Shown: positions 53,009-62,747 of the stretch, piece after piece
How positions within the stretch are numbered: the first letter of the stretch is position 1
Layout: each line of letters starts with the position of its first letter
Source: an uncultured Eubacterium sp.
GTDB lineage: Bacteria > Bacillota > Clostridia > Lachnospirales > Lachnospiraceae
NCBI GenBank assembly: GCA_947178105.1
Contig: CAMWXD010000008.1
Coordinates: forward strand, 1-64,000
DNA length: 64,000 bases
Direction: 5' to 3'
Position numbers and translations under genes: made by a program
Notes under the pieces: generated by a model
What the model saw: only the letters and a program-made list of their open reading frames with translations
Databases searched by the model: none
What the model was told of the DNA's origin: nothing

Positions 53009-53135
53009 TTCTTATTTCAGCAAATTTTGTATCTATCATTGATTCAGCCAGATCCCCATACTTCCCACAGGCACGATGCCCGTACACAGGCAATACAGGC
53101 AGGCATCTGCACCTTTACTTATATGGAGGAATCAT

Positions 53136-54062
53136 ATGAACTACGAAGAATTTAAAACAGCCGTCTTAAACCAGATGCAGCAGCTCCTTGAGCCAGGCAC
53201 GACGCTGAGCCTGAAAACCATCTGCAAAAACAATGGCTTAAAGCTGGACGGTCTGGTCATTTCCAGCACCAACAGCAACGTCTCGCCTACGATCTTTTTA
53301 AATCAATATTTTGACAAGCAAAACGCTTTCCCCGACATTCAGGCGGTCTGCCGGGATATCCAGCGCACGTATATCCAAAACCGCTCTGCGGAATACATCG
53401 ATGCAGATTTTTTCACCGACTACCAATCCATCCGCAGCCGGATCGCCTACCGGCTAATCAGCTATGAAAAAAATAAGGAACTGCTTGAAACAGTCCCTTA
53501 TGTCCAATATCTTGACCTTGCGGTCGTATTTTACTGCCTGCTGAATTTTTCCAGCACCGGCAATGCTACGATCCTGATTCATAACAGCCATTTAAAGCTA
53601 TGGCATCTGACACCAAGCCAATTATATCAGCAGGCATGTCAGACAACGCCGCATCTGCTTCCTTATGATTTCCGAAACATTGCTTCCCTCCTCGGCGAAT
53701 ACAGCGCCGGCACACCGGCACACGAGGGCATGTCAGACATCCCCTCCTTCTGCCCGATGTACGTATTAACAAATGCGCAAAAGCTCTACGGCGCAAGCTG
53801 TATCCTCTATCCCGGCCTTTTGGAAGCTGTCTCGGAAAAACTGGGCTATGACCTGTTTATCCTTCCGAGCAGCATTCATGAAGTCATCCTGCTGCCTGCT
53901 GAAAACCGCAGCAGCCACAAGGAGCTTGCCGCCATGGTATCCCAGATCAACGAAGCAGAGCTTGCCGCCGATGAAGTGCTGAGCAGCCAGGTCTACTACT
54001 ATTCCAAAACCGCGCAGGCGCTTTGTATCTGCGGCGATAACGGCTTTCACAGCATATCGTAA
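53136..54062 (+). CDS. DUF5688 family protein
   Basis: The 308-residue protein begins MNYEEFKTAVLNQMQQLLEP and contains PTIFLNQYFDKQN and FILPSSIHEVILLP, features of the DUF5688 family common in Lachnospiraceae. The function is unknown; no catalytic motif is evident. The ATG at 53136 has TGGAGGAATCAT upstream; the ORF-track start is 20 codons early. Its 3' end overlaps the convergent glgA by 16 bases. Confidence 0.8.
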   Translation: MNYEEFKTAVLNQMQQLLEPGTTLSLKTICKNNGLKLDGLVISSTNSNVSPTIFLNQYFDKQNAFPDIQAVCRDIQRTYIQNRSAEYIDADFFTDYQSIRSRIAYRLISYEKNKELLETVPYVQYLDLAVVFYCLLNFSSTGNATILIHNSHLKLWHLTPSQLYQQACQTTPHLLPYDFRNIASLLGEYSAGTPAHEGMSDIPSFCPMYVLTNAQKLYGASCILYPGLLEAVSEKLGYDLFILPSSIHEVILLPAENRSSHKELAAMVSQINEAELAADEVLSSQVYYYSKTAQALCICGDNGFHSIS

Positions 54063-55486
54063 ATCTTTTCATACTCCTTAGCAGAGCTGTTCCAGGAAAA
54101 ATCCTGCTCCATCCCTCTTTGTGCCACCGCGTCCCAGTCCGCCCGATGATTATAATAAATATCCATCGCATAATAAAGCGCCGACAGCATTTCCTTTGCA
54201 TGGAAGTTGCGGAAGCTAAACCCGGTGCCTGTCTGGTCATAACGGTTATAAGCTTCTACCGTATCCTTTAACCCGCCTGTTTCGCGTACAATCGGCACTG
54301 TGCCGTAGCGCATACTGATCAGCTGGCTCAGCCCGCATGGCTCAAACAGGGACGGCATTAAAAATGCGTCGCACGAAGCATAGATCCGATGCGCCAGCTC
54401 TTCGGAATAGCAAATATTTGCTGACAGCTTTTCTTCGTATTTCCATGCATAATGGCGGAACATATTTTCAAAATCCGTCTGCCCCGTTCCAAGTACGACA
54501 ATCTGGATGCGCGCATCGGTTAACAGCTCGTCCAGCACCGACGCAACCAAGTCCATGCCCTTTTGGTTTGTCATGCGGGTAACAATGCCAAGCAGCATCG
54601 TCCCTTCGTCCTCCTCAAACCCAAGAAGCTGCTGGAGCATCTTTTTATTCGCCCGTTTGCCCGTCACCCAGTCCCCGACACCGAAGTTCTGCCAGATCAT
54701 AGGATCTGTCTGCGGGTCAAATACTTCATAATCAAGCCCGTTTAAAATACCGTACAGGTCTTTTTTTCTCGCGCACATCAGGCCGTCCAGCCCTTCCCCG
54801 CCGCTTTGAGTCGTGATCTCATATGCGTAAGTCTTACTTACTGTCGTCACAAGGTCTGCGTATACGACACCGCCTTTTAAGTAATTGGCTTCGCCATAAG
54901 ACTCCAGCTTATCTGCGGTAAACAAATGCTCGGAAAGCCCTGTAATATCCTTGACTGCCTGTATCATCCAGCGCCCCTGGAACTGTAAATTGTGAATCGT
55001 AAAAATCGTATGGATGCCCCTGTAAAACTCCTCCTTCTGGTATTCATTTTTCAGATATACCGGTATCAGCCCCGTCTGCCAGTCATGGCAGTGCAGAATA
55101 TCCGGCTTGAAACCGATCGCTGGCAGCGCCTCCAATACCGCTTTGGAAAAATAAGCAAATTTTTCTACATCCTCATAGATATTGTTATACGGCTTTGCCC
55201 CTGCAAAATAATACTCGTTATCGATAAAATAATAAGTAATCCCCTCCACTTTTGTCTCAAGTACGCCTACATATTGGCTCCTCCAGCTTAACCTGACATA
55301 AAAACGGGAATGAAAACGAAGCTGTGCTTTCATCTCCTCATCCATGCAGACATATTTCGGCAGGATAATACGCACGTCGTATTTTGTCTTGTCAAAATAC
55401 TGCGGCAGCGATCCCGCTACATCTGCAAGCCCTCCCGTCTTAATAAAAGGCACTGCCTCAGATGTTACAAATAATACTTTTTTCAT
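54047..55486 (-). CDS. glgA: Glycogen synthase
   Basis: The 479-residue GT5 enzyme has the ADP-glucose loop KTGGLADVAGSLP at residues about 16-28, the DILHCHDWQTGLIP segment and the C-terminal SLFEPCGLSQLISMRYGT motif. It adds glucose from ADP-glucose to glycogen. No other glg gene lies in the window. It is transcribed toward the DUF5688 gene, with which it overlaps tail to tail. Confidence 0.96.
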   Translation of the reverse strand: MKKVLFVTSEAVPFIKTGGLADVAGSLPQYFDKTKYDVRIILPKYVCMDEEMKAQLRFHSRFYVRLSWRSQYVGVLETKVEGITYYFIDNEYYFAGAKPYNNIYEDVEKFAYFSKAVLEALPAIGFKPDILHCHDWQTGLIPVYLKNEYQKEEFYRGIHTIFTIHNLQFQGRWMIQAVKDITGLSEHLFTADKLESYGEANYLKGGVVYADLVTTVSKTYAYEITTQSGGEGLDGLMCARKKDLYGILNGLDYEVFDPQTDPMIWQNFGVGDWVTGKRANKKMLQQLLGFEEDEGTMLLGIVTRMTNQKGMDLVASVLDELLTDARIQIVVLGTGQTDFENMFRHYAWKYEEKLSANICYSEELAHRIYASCDAFLMPSLFEPCGLSQLISMRYGTVPIVRETGGLKDTVEAYNRYDQTGTGFSFRNFHAKEMLSALYYAMDIYYNHRADWDAVAQRGMEQDFSWNSSAKEYEKIYDML

Positions 55487-55559
55487 GAAAATTCCTCCGA
55501 AATGTATAATGTCATGTAAAAGACTGGCATACTTTTTTTGCCGTTACAGACATTATACT

Positions 55560-56357
55560 CTATTTCGAACGGTATTCCAACCTAATTTTATCAGCAATCA
55601 GTGCAATAAATTCCGAATTTGTCGGTTTTCCTTTGCCATTGTTGATCGTATAGCCAAATAATTCGTCAATCGTATCCATCTTGCCTCTCGACCATGCCAC
55701 TTCGATCGCATGTCTGATTGCGCGTTCGACTCTGCTTGGCGTCGTCTGAAACTGCTTGGCAATCGTTGGATATAAGATTTTCGTGATCGAATTGAGCATT
55801 TCAATATCGTTGACAGACATCATAATCGCCACACGCAAATACTGATATCCTTTGATATGCGCCGGCACCCCGATCTCATGAATGATATTTGTCACATCTG
55901 CCTCCAGATCTCTTTCCGCCGGTTCCTGGAATTTTTCATATGCATTGACTTTCCTTGGTTCATTTACTTGTTTTCTGCTGCGGTCTCGTATCAGTTTAAT
56001 CTGGTTTATGACCATTTCATTATCAAATGGTTTCATAATGTAATAATCTGCTCCCAAACTAAACGCATCTTCTGTAATCTTCTCCTGTCCAATCGCACTG
56101 ATCATTATAAATGCCGGATGTTTCTTAATCGAACGATCATTGTTGATCTTTGTAAGCACCCCAAGACCATCCAAGTTTGGCATCACAATGTCCAACAACA
56201 CAATATCTGGTTCCTTTGTACGTATCATTTCGCAAGCTTCAACGCCGTCTTTTGCAATTCCAACGACATTCAGCTCTTTATCGCTCTTCACAATATCACG
56301 TAAAAGCTGTACCATTTTTTCGTTATCATCTGCGATTGCTACATTTAATTGAGCCAT
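55560..56357 (-). CDS. spo0A: Sporulation master regulator Spo0A
   Basis: The 265-residue response regulator has the acidic pocket Asp10-Asp11, phosphoacceptor Asp56 in VLLDIVMP, Lys in YYIMKPFD, and the C-terminal DNA-binding domain with [20 protein letters not shown]. It governs entry into sporulation after phosphorylation and binds TGTCGAA boxes. One perfect and one near-perfect box lie about 110-125 bases upstream, which suggests autoregulation. Presence of spo0A shows a spore-forming lineage. AGGAGGGTAAGGCC precedes the ATG. Confidence 0.98.
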   Translation of the reverse strand: MAQLNVAIADDNEKMVQLLRDIVKSDKELNVVGIAKDGVEACEMIRTKEPDIVLLDIVMPNLDGLGVLTKINNDRSIKKHPAFIMISAIGQEKITEDAFSLGADYYIMKPFDNEMVINQIKLIRDRSRKQVNEPRKVNAYEKFQEPAERDLEADVTNIIHEIGVPAHIKGYQYLRVAIMMSVNDIEMLNSITKILYPTIAKQFQTTPSRVERAIRHAIEVAWSRGKMDTIDELFGYTINNGKGKPTNSEFIALIADKIRLEYRSK

Positions 56358-56466
56358 TGGCCTTACCCTCCTAATATCGTCAGTAACTTTGTGAAAACTA
56401 CAGAATCAGAGAAAAAGGCAGATTTCTCCTGTTCTCCTATCATAAAGAAACAGATTCGATGAAAAA

Positions 56467-56483
56467 TGTCGAACGATGTCGAT
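56467..56483. promoter_or_regulatory. Two 0A boxes upstream of spo0A
   Basis: TGTCGAA (56467-56473) and TGTCGAT (56477-56483) lie ten bases apart in the spo0A-aroC divergent gap. TGTCGAA is the known Spo0A box. The surrounding 56358-56778 region holds no gene other than these sites and the aroC promoter. Confidence 0.75.
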
Positions 56484-56653
56484 AACTCTGTTATTTTCAC
56501 AAAATTTCCAGTATTTTACACTTTCATTATGGCTCAAATTATTATCCTATGTATATAGTACGAAAAAGTTCTGTGTATACATTTTAAGCAATTCTATAGA
56601 CAAAATAGTCCCTTTTTTGGAGTGCCTGCACTAGCGAAGATACAGATTTTCTA

Positions 56654-56704
56654 TTGCATTTTTATTGCATTTCTATTGCATTTCTATGCACGCCGCGCTA
56701 TAAT
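56654..56704 (+). promoter_or_regulatory. aroC promoter with short repeats
   Basis: TTGCAT (56676-56681), 17 bases, TATAAT (56699-56704) form a good promoter. The -35 lies in a series of near-identical units (TATTGCATTTN, three to four times). Confidence 0.75.
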
Positions 56705-56778
56705 CGGAAGGAATGAACAAACGCTGCACGATGAAAAACACTATTAAAATAGGAAAAAAAGGGAAAAGGAATACGATT

Positions 56779-57891
56779 ATGTCAGGTTCAACATTTGGAA
56801 ATATATGGAAGATAACTACTTGGGGAGAATCCCATGGCACCGGGGTCGGTGTCGTACTTGACGGCTGCCCGGCAGGGCTGCCATTATGTGAAGAAGATAT
56901 TCAAATCTATTTAGACCGCCGCAAACCTGGACAGTCTAAGTACAGCACCCCGCGAAAAGAGTCGGATGCTGTAGAAATCCAGTCCGGTATTTTTGAAGGC
57001 AGGACGACCGGCACGCCGATTTCGATGGCGGTGTACAACCGCAACCAACGCTCTGCGGACTACCGCGAGATCGCTTCTTACTACCGTCCGGGACATGCAG
57101 ACTATACGTTTGACCAAAAATACGGATTTCGCGACTACCGCGGCGGCGGGCGTTCTTCCGCCCGCGAAACAATCGGGCGTGTCGCTGCCGGCGCTGTGGC
57201 TGCAAAGCTGCTCGGAATGCTGGGCATCCATTTTCTGACTTACGTCAAAAGCATCGGCCCGGTCGCAATCGCCCCTGAACGCTTTGACGCCTGCCAGATC
57301 AGCCAAAATCCGCTTTCCATGCCGGATGCTGTGGCTGCCGAAAAAGCGCAGGAATACCTGGAGCAGTGCATGAAGGCACAAAACTCTTCCGGGGGCATTG
57401 TAGAATGCATCATTACAGGTGTTCCCGCTGGAATCGGGGAACCAGTATTCTGCAAGCTGGACAGCGAGCTTGCAAGGGCTGTTTTTTCCATCGGCGCTGT
57501 CAAAGGCTTTGAAATCGGCGACGGTTTTGCGGCGGCACAAGCGGACGGGCTTACAAACAACGACGCCTTTTACTATGATACAGACGGCGCGATACACAAA
57601 AAGACCAACCATGCCGGCGGTATTTTGGGCGGGATCAGCGACGGCTCTGACATTATTTTCCGCGCCGCCTTTAAGCCGACCCCATCGATCAGCGCCACCC
57701 AGCATACGGTCAATCAGGACGGCGAAAATATATGCGTCAATGTCAAAGGCCGCCACGACCCGGTCATCGTTCCGCGCGCGGCAGTCGTCGTCGAGTCTAT
57801 GGCAGCGCTTGTATTGGCTGACCTGATGCTGGCAAATATGGGTGCGCGGGTGGATCAGGTCTTGGAGCGTTATCAAAAGCATAACTCCTGA
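56779..57891 (+). CDS. aroC: Chorismate synthase
   Basis: The 370-residue enzyme has the N-terminal signature WGESHGTGVGVVLDG, the central YRGGGRSSARETIGRVAAG and the C-terminal KGRHDPVIVPRAAVVVE. It makes chorismate from EPSP with reduced FMN, the last step before aromatic amino acids. The ATG at 56779 (MSGSTFGN) with AAAAGGAATACGATT upstream is chosen over the ORF-track start 22 codons earlier. Monocistronic with terminator. Confidence 0.97.
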   Translation: MSGSTFGNIWKITTWGESHGTGVGVVLDGCPAGLPLCEEDIQIYLDRRKPGQSKYSTPRKESDAVEIQSGIFEGRTTGTPISMAVYNRNQRSADYREIASYYRPGHADYTFDQKYGFRDYRGGGRSSARETIGRVAAGAVAAKLLGMLGIHFLTYVKSIGPVAIAPERFDACQISQNPLSMPDAVAAEKAQEYLEQCMKAQNSSGGIVECIITGVPAGIGEPVFCKLDSELARAVFSIGAVKGFEIGDGFAAAQADGLTNNDAFYYDTDGAIHKKTNHAGGILGGISDGSDIIFRAAFKPTPSISATQHTVNQDGENICVNVKGRHDPVIVPRAAVVVESMAALVLADLMLANMGARVDQVLERYQKHNS

Positions 57892-57920
57892 CAGCAATAC
57901 CCGATCCGACAGACAGGCAA

Positions 57921-57947
57921 AAGGGGCTGTCCGAAAAGCAGCCCCTT
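57921..57947. terminator. Terminator between aroC and the methyltransferase gene
   Basis: AAGGGGCTG pairs with CAGCCCCTT over a nine-base loop. It lies 30 bases past aroC and just after the end of the convergent methyltransferase gene; it may serve both. Confidence 0.7.
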
Positions 57948-59576
57948 CTACCCTCTTTTAAGCCTGCGCCTCTGCATTTTTTTCCAGATCTCCCTCGCAG
58001 CCGTACAATCCTGCGCTTCCATGCCCAGCCCGTCTACGAGTATTTTCTGGTCTACCAGATCCAGCGCCAACTCAATGCTTTCGTTTTTCCGTATGATCTG
58101 ATCTACCTGCCCTAACACCTCCCGCACCGTATCGGTCGGAATGCTGTCCAGCACCGGCAGCACAATGTTGCCCACTTCCCCCGGAAGGATCTCCAGTACC
58201 CCGCCGCCGTAGCTGCGCCCGCAGATCTCTGTAAACGCAAAGGAAATGCTGTTGTAATAAGACAGCACAATCCGTTCCGGCTCAATGCCGTCATAAAACT
58301 GGATACGGTGCATCGTATCCGTCGAGACAGCGCCGCAGCAGTTCAGCACAAACTTCGGGTACAGGTTGTTTCTGCGCAGAAAGAACGCATCCGGCACCCA
58401 GATCGACGGCACACGGTACCACCTTTCCCTGATGCGGCATTTATAGCCGGCATGCTGCCCGCTTTTTTCCCCTTTTTTAATGTAAGATTTATGCTTTTTC
58501 GGATAATCCTCCATCGGCACATCTGGAAAATCAATTAAATATGCCGCTTTTCCGCTGTCTGCATTTTTCTGCCAGTCCTCTTTGCAAAAATAAACGCTGT
58601 TTGCGTGGGAGCTTCTTCCGATCAGGGGACGCACGACCGATTCCATGCCGTACTCCTCGACCGCTTTTTTCGTAACCGAAAAATATTTGTTGTTTCCTGT
58701 CGTAATCCCAATATTAATCCTCGCGATATCCGACATTTTCTGAAACCTGCGGTCACTGCGCAGCCTTGCAATCAGCCTGTTTTCTTTTTCATCCACAAAA
58801 TATTTTGTCCACTTTTCATTCACGTGGCTCAGCTTTTGAAACGCATACGTATGCAGGTCAAGCGTATCCAGGCTGTCCAGGTTGTTCAGCTCTATAATCC
58901 GAATCCCCGATTTTTCACCGCCCTTTTCCCCGATAAAAACGACGACCTCCTGCTCAATATCAGGAAAGATCAGTTCCTCAAAGGTAAGCAGCGTAATCCT
59001 TGTAAGCTGCTCTGCCAAAAACAGCCTCAGCTCCTGGGCATACGCCACTTGCAGGATTTCCGCCGGGATGACAAACGCAAGCTTTCCGTTTTCATTCAGC
59101 AAATGGACGCACGCCACAAGAAACCCGACCCACGTATTAATCAGCTTATTTGCCTTCATCCCATGGGAAGTCAGAATCTGCGACATCATGGCACGCTGTG
59201 CCTCCTCCAGATACTGATAACGAATATACGGCGGGTTTCCTACGATCAGGTCATAGCGCGCATCATCCTTATGCGCCTGATAATACTGAAAAAAATCCAT
59301 CGTAAGCAGCCGGACATTTTCCTGCTGCCCGACCCGCTCCAGCGTCCTTTGCACCTCATCCGCTTCGATATCGATTGCCGTAAGCATTCCATCCGCTTTC
59401 AGCAGCCCTTTTTCCAGCACGGTATCCACAAATACGCCGCTGCCGCAGCTTGGCTCCAGGATCGTCTGGATCGAAACGTCTTTCTGAAAAAATTCCGCCA
59501 TTTTACAGGCAGCTTTTTTCGGAGTATAATAAGCGCCTCGTAATTTCTGCTTTGTACTGTCTTGCTTTAAAATCAT
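57948..59576 (-). CDS. N6-adenine DNA methyltransferase, Eco57I-methylase type
   Basis: The 542-residue protein starts with YYTPKKAACKMAEFF, has SAM motif LEPSCGSGVFVDTVLE, the catalytic NPPY in VGNPPYIRYQYL and a C-terminal target-recognition region. It should protect host DNA by methylating adenine. The ATG at 59576 has GGTGAAATT upstream and lies four bases after the stop of the type IIG gene, so the two are one operon. Length (about 540) matches the separate methylase of Eco57I-type systems. The ORF-track start is 12 codons upstream within the preceding gene. Confidence 0.88.
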   Translation of the reverse strand: MILKQDSTKQKLRGAYYTPKKAACKMAEFFQKDVSIQTILEPSCGSGVFVDTVLEKGLLKADGMLTAIDIEADEVQRTLERVGQQENVRLLTMDFFQYYQAHKDDARYDLIVGNPPYIRYQYLEEAQRAMMSQILTSHGMKANKLINTWVGFLVACVHLLNENGKLAFVIPAEILQVAYAQELRLFLAEQLTRITLLTFEELIFPDIEQEVVVFIGEKGGEKSGIRIIELNNLDSLDTLDLHTYAFQKLSHVNEKWTKYFVDEKENRLIARLRSDRRFQKMSDIARINIGITTGNNKYFSVTKKAVEEYGMESVVRPLIGRSSHANSVYFCKEDWQKNADSGKAAYLIDFPDVPMEDYPKKHKSYIKKGEKSGQHAGYKCRIRERWYRVPSIWVPDAFFLRRNNLYPKFVLNCCGAVSTDTMHRIQFYDGIEPERIVLSYYNSISFAFTEICGRSYGGGVLEILPGEVGNIVLPVLDSIPTDTVREVLGQVDQIIRKNESIELALDLVDQKILVDGLGMEAQDCTAAREIWKKMQRRRLKRG

Positions 59577-59580
59577 AATT

Positions 59581-62500
59581 TCACCAAAACTGAAGCTGAT
59601 AGATGCCGGCAACGCGTTTCTCTATCCGCCTGATCAACTGTTCCTTTTCCTGTTCTATGACTTCTTTGTCTGCAATGCTAATGCCTGGCTTTAATTCCTC
59701 GTTCAGCTCATAGATCCTTTTCGTATACGAGACAACCGCATTGTACGCGGCAGCCTGTTCTGGCTGCTCAAAGTCCAGCTCTAAAAACGGGGTCTGCTTT
59801 AGCAAATATGTGCCCCGCGCCGTAAACCCGCCCTCAAAATCACTTCCCATCGTACGCAGCAGCTTTTCCGTATAAGGATGCGCAAGCCACGCCTGAATAT
59901 ACGCCAGGTCATATTTGCATCCTGCCGGTGCCGCGACTGCACAATACCCTGCCGTACCGCCGGAAGCAATCAGCATATCCTGCGCATCAAACGCATACAT
60001 CGGCTGTTTGCTCAGCACGCGCACAATCAGCTTCGGCGTGTCTACAAACGCGGTCAGCGCCTGCGTCCTGCCATACTGATACCAGTTTTCCTTCGTCGCA
60101 TTTTTAATATCCCGCCCTACGCCGTTGTTCAGGCACTTCGGAACGAGCAGCTCATAGCAGTCCGTCAGATACCGCATCGTTCCTGGATATTCCTGCTTCA
60201 TTGTCGACAGGCAAATCAGCTCCCCGTCTTTTGTATAGGGAAAAATAATACGCTTATCCGTATGCAGCGGCGAATATGTCTGCATCCCTTTTTCATCGGC
60301 TTTTGTCGGTTTAAAATACGGCTTTAAAATACTCTTTTCAATCTCGTAGCGTGCGCCGAACCTGGAAATGGTTACATGCGTGCGCGTTTCATCCAAAACC
60401 TCGCTCTGTGCAAACCAGTAAACCGGCTTCGGGCGCTCTGCGCTCGTCTGGATCCCATTAAAAATATCCGCCACGTCCCCCAACGGCACCGCATATGCCT
60501 CCATCCGCCGGATCATTTTCATAAACGCAATATCGGTAGACAGCCGCCATGGGTCGCCTCCCAGCTCCGCGTTTTGCATATCGATATTCGGCTGCTTGTC
60601 TCCCGTCCACAGCTTGGCAAGGGACGTTACGTTTGTATATTTCATCTTCGTGCTGATTTCATTTTTACATACGATAATCGCACTGTAAATCGTCTTGTCC
60701 GGAAACAACTGCAAATCCCCAAAATCATCCAGCTTCCTGATCTTAGGCGCCAGCAGCAGCCGCAGCTTTAGCCCCGCGTCAATTTTGTAAAATTTATTCG
60801 GCACAATATAACATAGCGTCCCGTCCTCCCTGAGCAACTGCATCGCCTGCTCGATAAACAGAAAATATTTGTCAAACTGCTTGTATGCCGTCTTGTACTT
60901 CTCTTTATAAAGTGCAAACTCCGTCCCCGTTTCCAGCGTATGCATGTCTTCTGTGCGCACATACGGCGGGTTTCCCAAAATCACGTCAAATCCCGCGTTT
61001 TTTCGCATTTTCGCACTGTAGCCCGCGTCCGCCCGCCCGCCTGCGCCGTATCCTATGTCTGTTTCCATTTCCACGCCTGCGCTGTCCTGCCAGAATACTT
61101 CCCATGCAAACGGGCGGACTTTTTTCAGCAGCTTTAGCGTGCAGTCCTCGTCTTTTAAGTCATCCCTCGCAACGAGCGCATTGCCGTTGCGGATCGTTGC
61201 GCTTAAGTCGGGCAGGAGCGGATTCCATTCATAGATCGATGCCGTTGTCTCGTCCTCCATCAGCTTGATCAGCAGCGAAAACCTGCTGACCCACACTGCA
61301 TGGATGTCCAGGTCAACCCCATAAATACAGTTCGTCAAAATTGCCCGCTTATCCGCCAGCGGCAGCTTTTTCCTGCCGTTTTCCATCTCCAGCAGTACCT
61401 CCGGCTGATGCGCCAAATACCATTCCACACAATAATCGACCAGGTATTGATAAGCTTCCTCCAAAAAAACACCCGAACCGCAGGCAATGTCAGCGACCCG
61501 CAGGGCACAGATCTCTTTTGGCGTCTTTCCGATACAATACGGCTCCAGCGCCTCTTTTACCATATACTTCACAATCTCTGTCGGCGTAGAGACGACAGAG
61601 CGGTATTTGTATGCGCCCTTTGCCGAAAGCACGACTCTCCCGTTTTCCAGAATCAGGCATTCGGTCAAAAACGCTTCGTAAATCTTTCCTAAAATGCCCG
61701 GCTCTATCATATGAAACAAATACGGCGCCTGCGGATAATACAGGGATAAGATCATCGAAAAAATAATCTCCGGGTCTAAGTCGGAGACGATCGTATCTCC
61801 GGCAAAAATTTTAGAATCATACCGCTTATCCGCTTCTTTAAATACTTTTAAAAGCATCGATTGCAGCTCCTGTTTATCCGCTGCCGTCTCCTTTAGGCTC
61901 TTATACAGCGGAAGGTTACGGTCTTCGCAAATACGCAGAAAGATCATCTGGTTCATAAATTCCTGCACGACATCGTTCAGCAAGTCCATATCCCGGTATT
62001 TTGCCGATTTTTGATACAAATCCCTGCCGATCATAAGCCGCCATGCGTTCATCTGCTCCAAAAAGACCTCGTCGATCTGTGCGGCATAGCGGCTGCTGCT
62101 TTGAAACTCTCCGTTTACAAAAGTATCAAAAGCGCCTGTATACACGCTTTCTCTGGACAGCAGCGCATAGATCTGGGCATACTTTTCCACATACTCCGTA
62201 TAATGGTAACACCGATACAGCGACACCATTGGCGTATCCCCTTCCTTTGGCCTGTTCGTCGTATCGTAAATCATCAGATATTCAAAATTGGTCAGTACCG
62301 AAAGCTTATGCCCTGCATTCCAGCCATAGCTGCGCGCCTGCCTTGCCGGAGCAGCCTCCAGGCGGATCTCAACCGCAGGCTTTTTCGCCTCTACAAACAG
62401 TTTGGATACCCCGCTTAATGTCAGCGTGTAGTCCGGCCGTTCCTTCTGGCTGGAAAACTTTTCTACGACGACTTCCTTATACTGCGGCGCAGCTCCCTGC

Positions 62501-62649
62501 TTATTATGTACATCCCAGCCAAAACATTCCAGCAGCGGGCTGATAAACTCATCCCGGCAATCCTGCTCATTGTATTCTTTTGCATTTTTATAGGTGCCCG
62601 CGTTCCGCTCGAACTGACGAACCAGCCTTTGCAAGTCTTGTATATACAT
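59581..62649 (-). CDS. Type IIG restriction-modification enzyme, Eco57I-like
   Basis: The 1022-residue protein combines cleavage and methylation. Residues 72-90 hold a PD-(D/E)XK nuclease motif (RPDYTLTLSG...LFVEAKKP). A helical part follows, then the methylase with ACGSGVFLEEAYQYLV and LGNPPYVRTEDM, and a C-terminal target-recognition domain. This is the layout of Eco57I/AcuI-type enzymes, which cut at a fixed distance from a non-palindromic site and need a second methylase, here the next gene. GGGATTGCG-type spacing gives only a weak ribosome site at 62649. No defence genes of other kinds flank it. Confidence 0.88.
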   Translation of the reverse strand: MYIQDLQRLVRQFERNAGTYKNAKEYNEQDCRDEFISPLLECFGWDVHNKQGAAPQYKEVVVEKFSSQKERPDYTLTLSGVSKLFVEAKKPAVEIRLEAAPARQARSYGWNAGHKLSVLTNFEYLMIYDTTNRPKEGDTPMVSLYRCYHYTEYVEKYAQIYALLSRESVYTGAFDTFVNGEFQSSSRYAAQIDEVFLEQMNAWRLMIGRDLYQKSAKYRDMDLLNDVVQEFMNQMIFLRICEDRNLPLYKSLKETAADKQELQSMLLKVFKEADKRYDSKIFAGDTIVSDLDPEIIFSMILSLYYPQAPYLFHMIEPGILGKIYEAFLTECLILENGRVVLSAKGAYKYRSVVSTPTEIVKYMVKEALEPYCIGKTPKEICALRVADIACGSGVFLEEAYQYLVDYCVEWYLAHQPEVLLEMENGRKKLPLADKRAILTNCIYGVDLDIHAVWVSRFSLLIKLMEDETTASIYEWNPLLPDLSATIRNGNALVARDDLKDEDCTLKLLKKVRPFAWEVFWQDSAGVEMETDIGYGAGGRADAGYSAKMRKNAGFDVILGNPPYVRTEDMHTLETGTEFALYKEKYKTAYKQFDKYFLFIEQAMQLLREDGTLCYIVPNKFYKIDAGLKLRLLLAPKIRKLDDFGDLQLFPDKTIYSAIIVCKNEISTKMKYTNVTSLAKLWTGDKQPNIDMQNAELGGDPWRLSTDIAFMKMIRRMEAYAVPLGDVADIFNGIQTSAERPKPVYWFAQSEVLDETRTHVTISRFGARYEIEKSILKPYFKPTKADEKGMQTYSPLHTDKRIIFPYTKDGELICLSTMKQEYPGTMRYLTDCYELLVPKCLNNGVGRDIKNATKENWYQYGRTQALTAFVDTPKLIVRVLSKQPMYAFDAQDMLIASGGTAGYCAVAAPAGCKYDLAYIQAWLAHPYTEKLLRTMGSDFEGGFTARGTYLLKQTPFLELDFEQPEQAAAYNAVVSYTKRIYELNEELKPGISIADKEVIEQEKEQLIRRIEKRVAGIYQLQFW

Positions 62650-62747
62650 CGCAATCCCTCATACAACCACCATAAAAGGTAAAACGGCTATCTCCTACGT
62701 CCAATAGGGGATAGCCTAAATAAATGAAAATATAATACGCAGCTCTT

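Noticed and set aside
56911-57897. 328-residue minus-strand ORF
   Set aside because: It lies entirely opposite aroC, whose motifs and length are certain; the frame has no recognisable domain and is a high-GC shadow.
58605-59543. 312-residue plus-strand ORF
   Set aside because: It is the complement of the DNA methyltransferase gene and has no ribosome site or family features.
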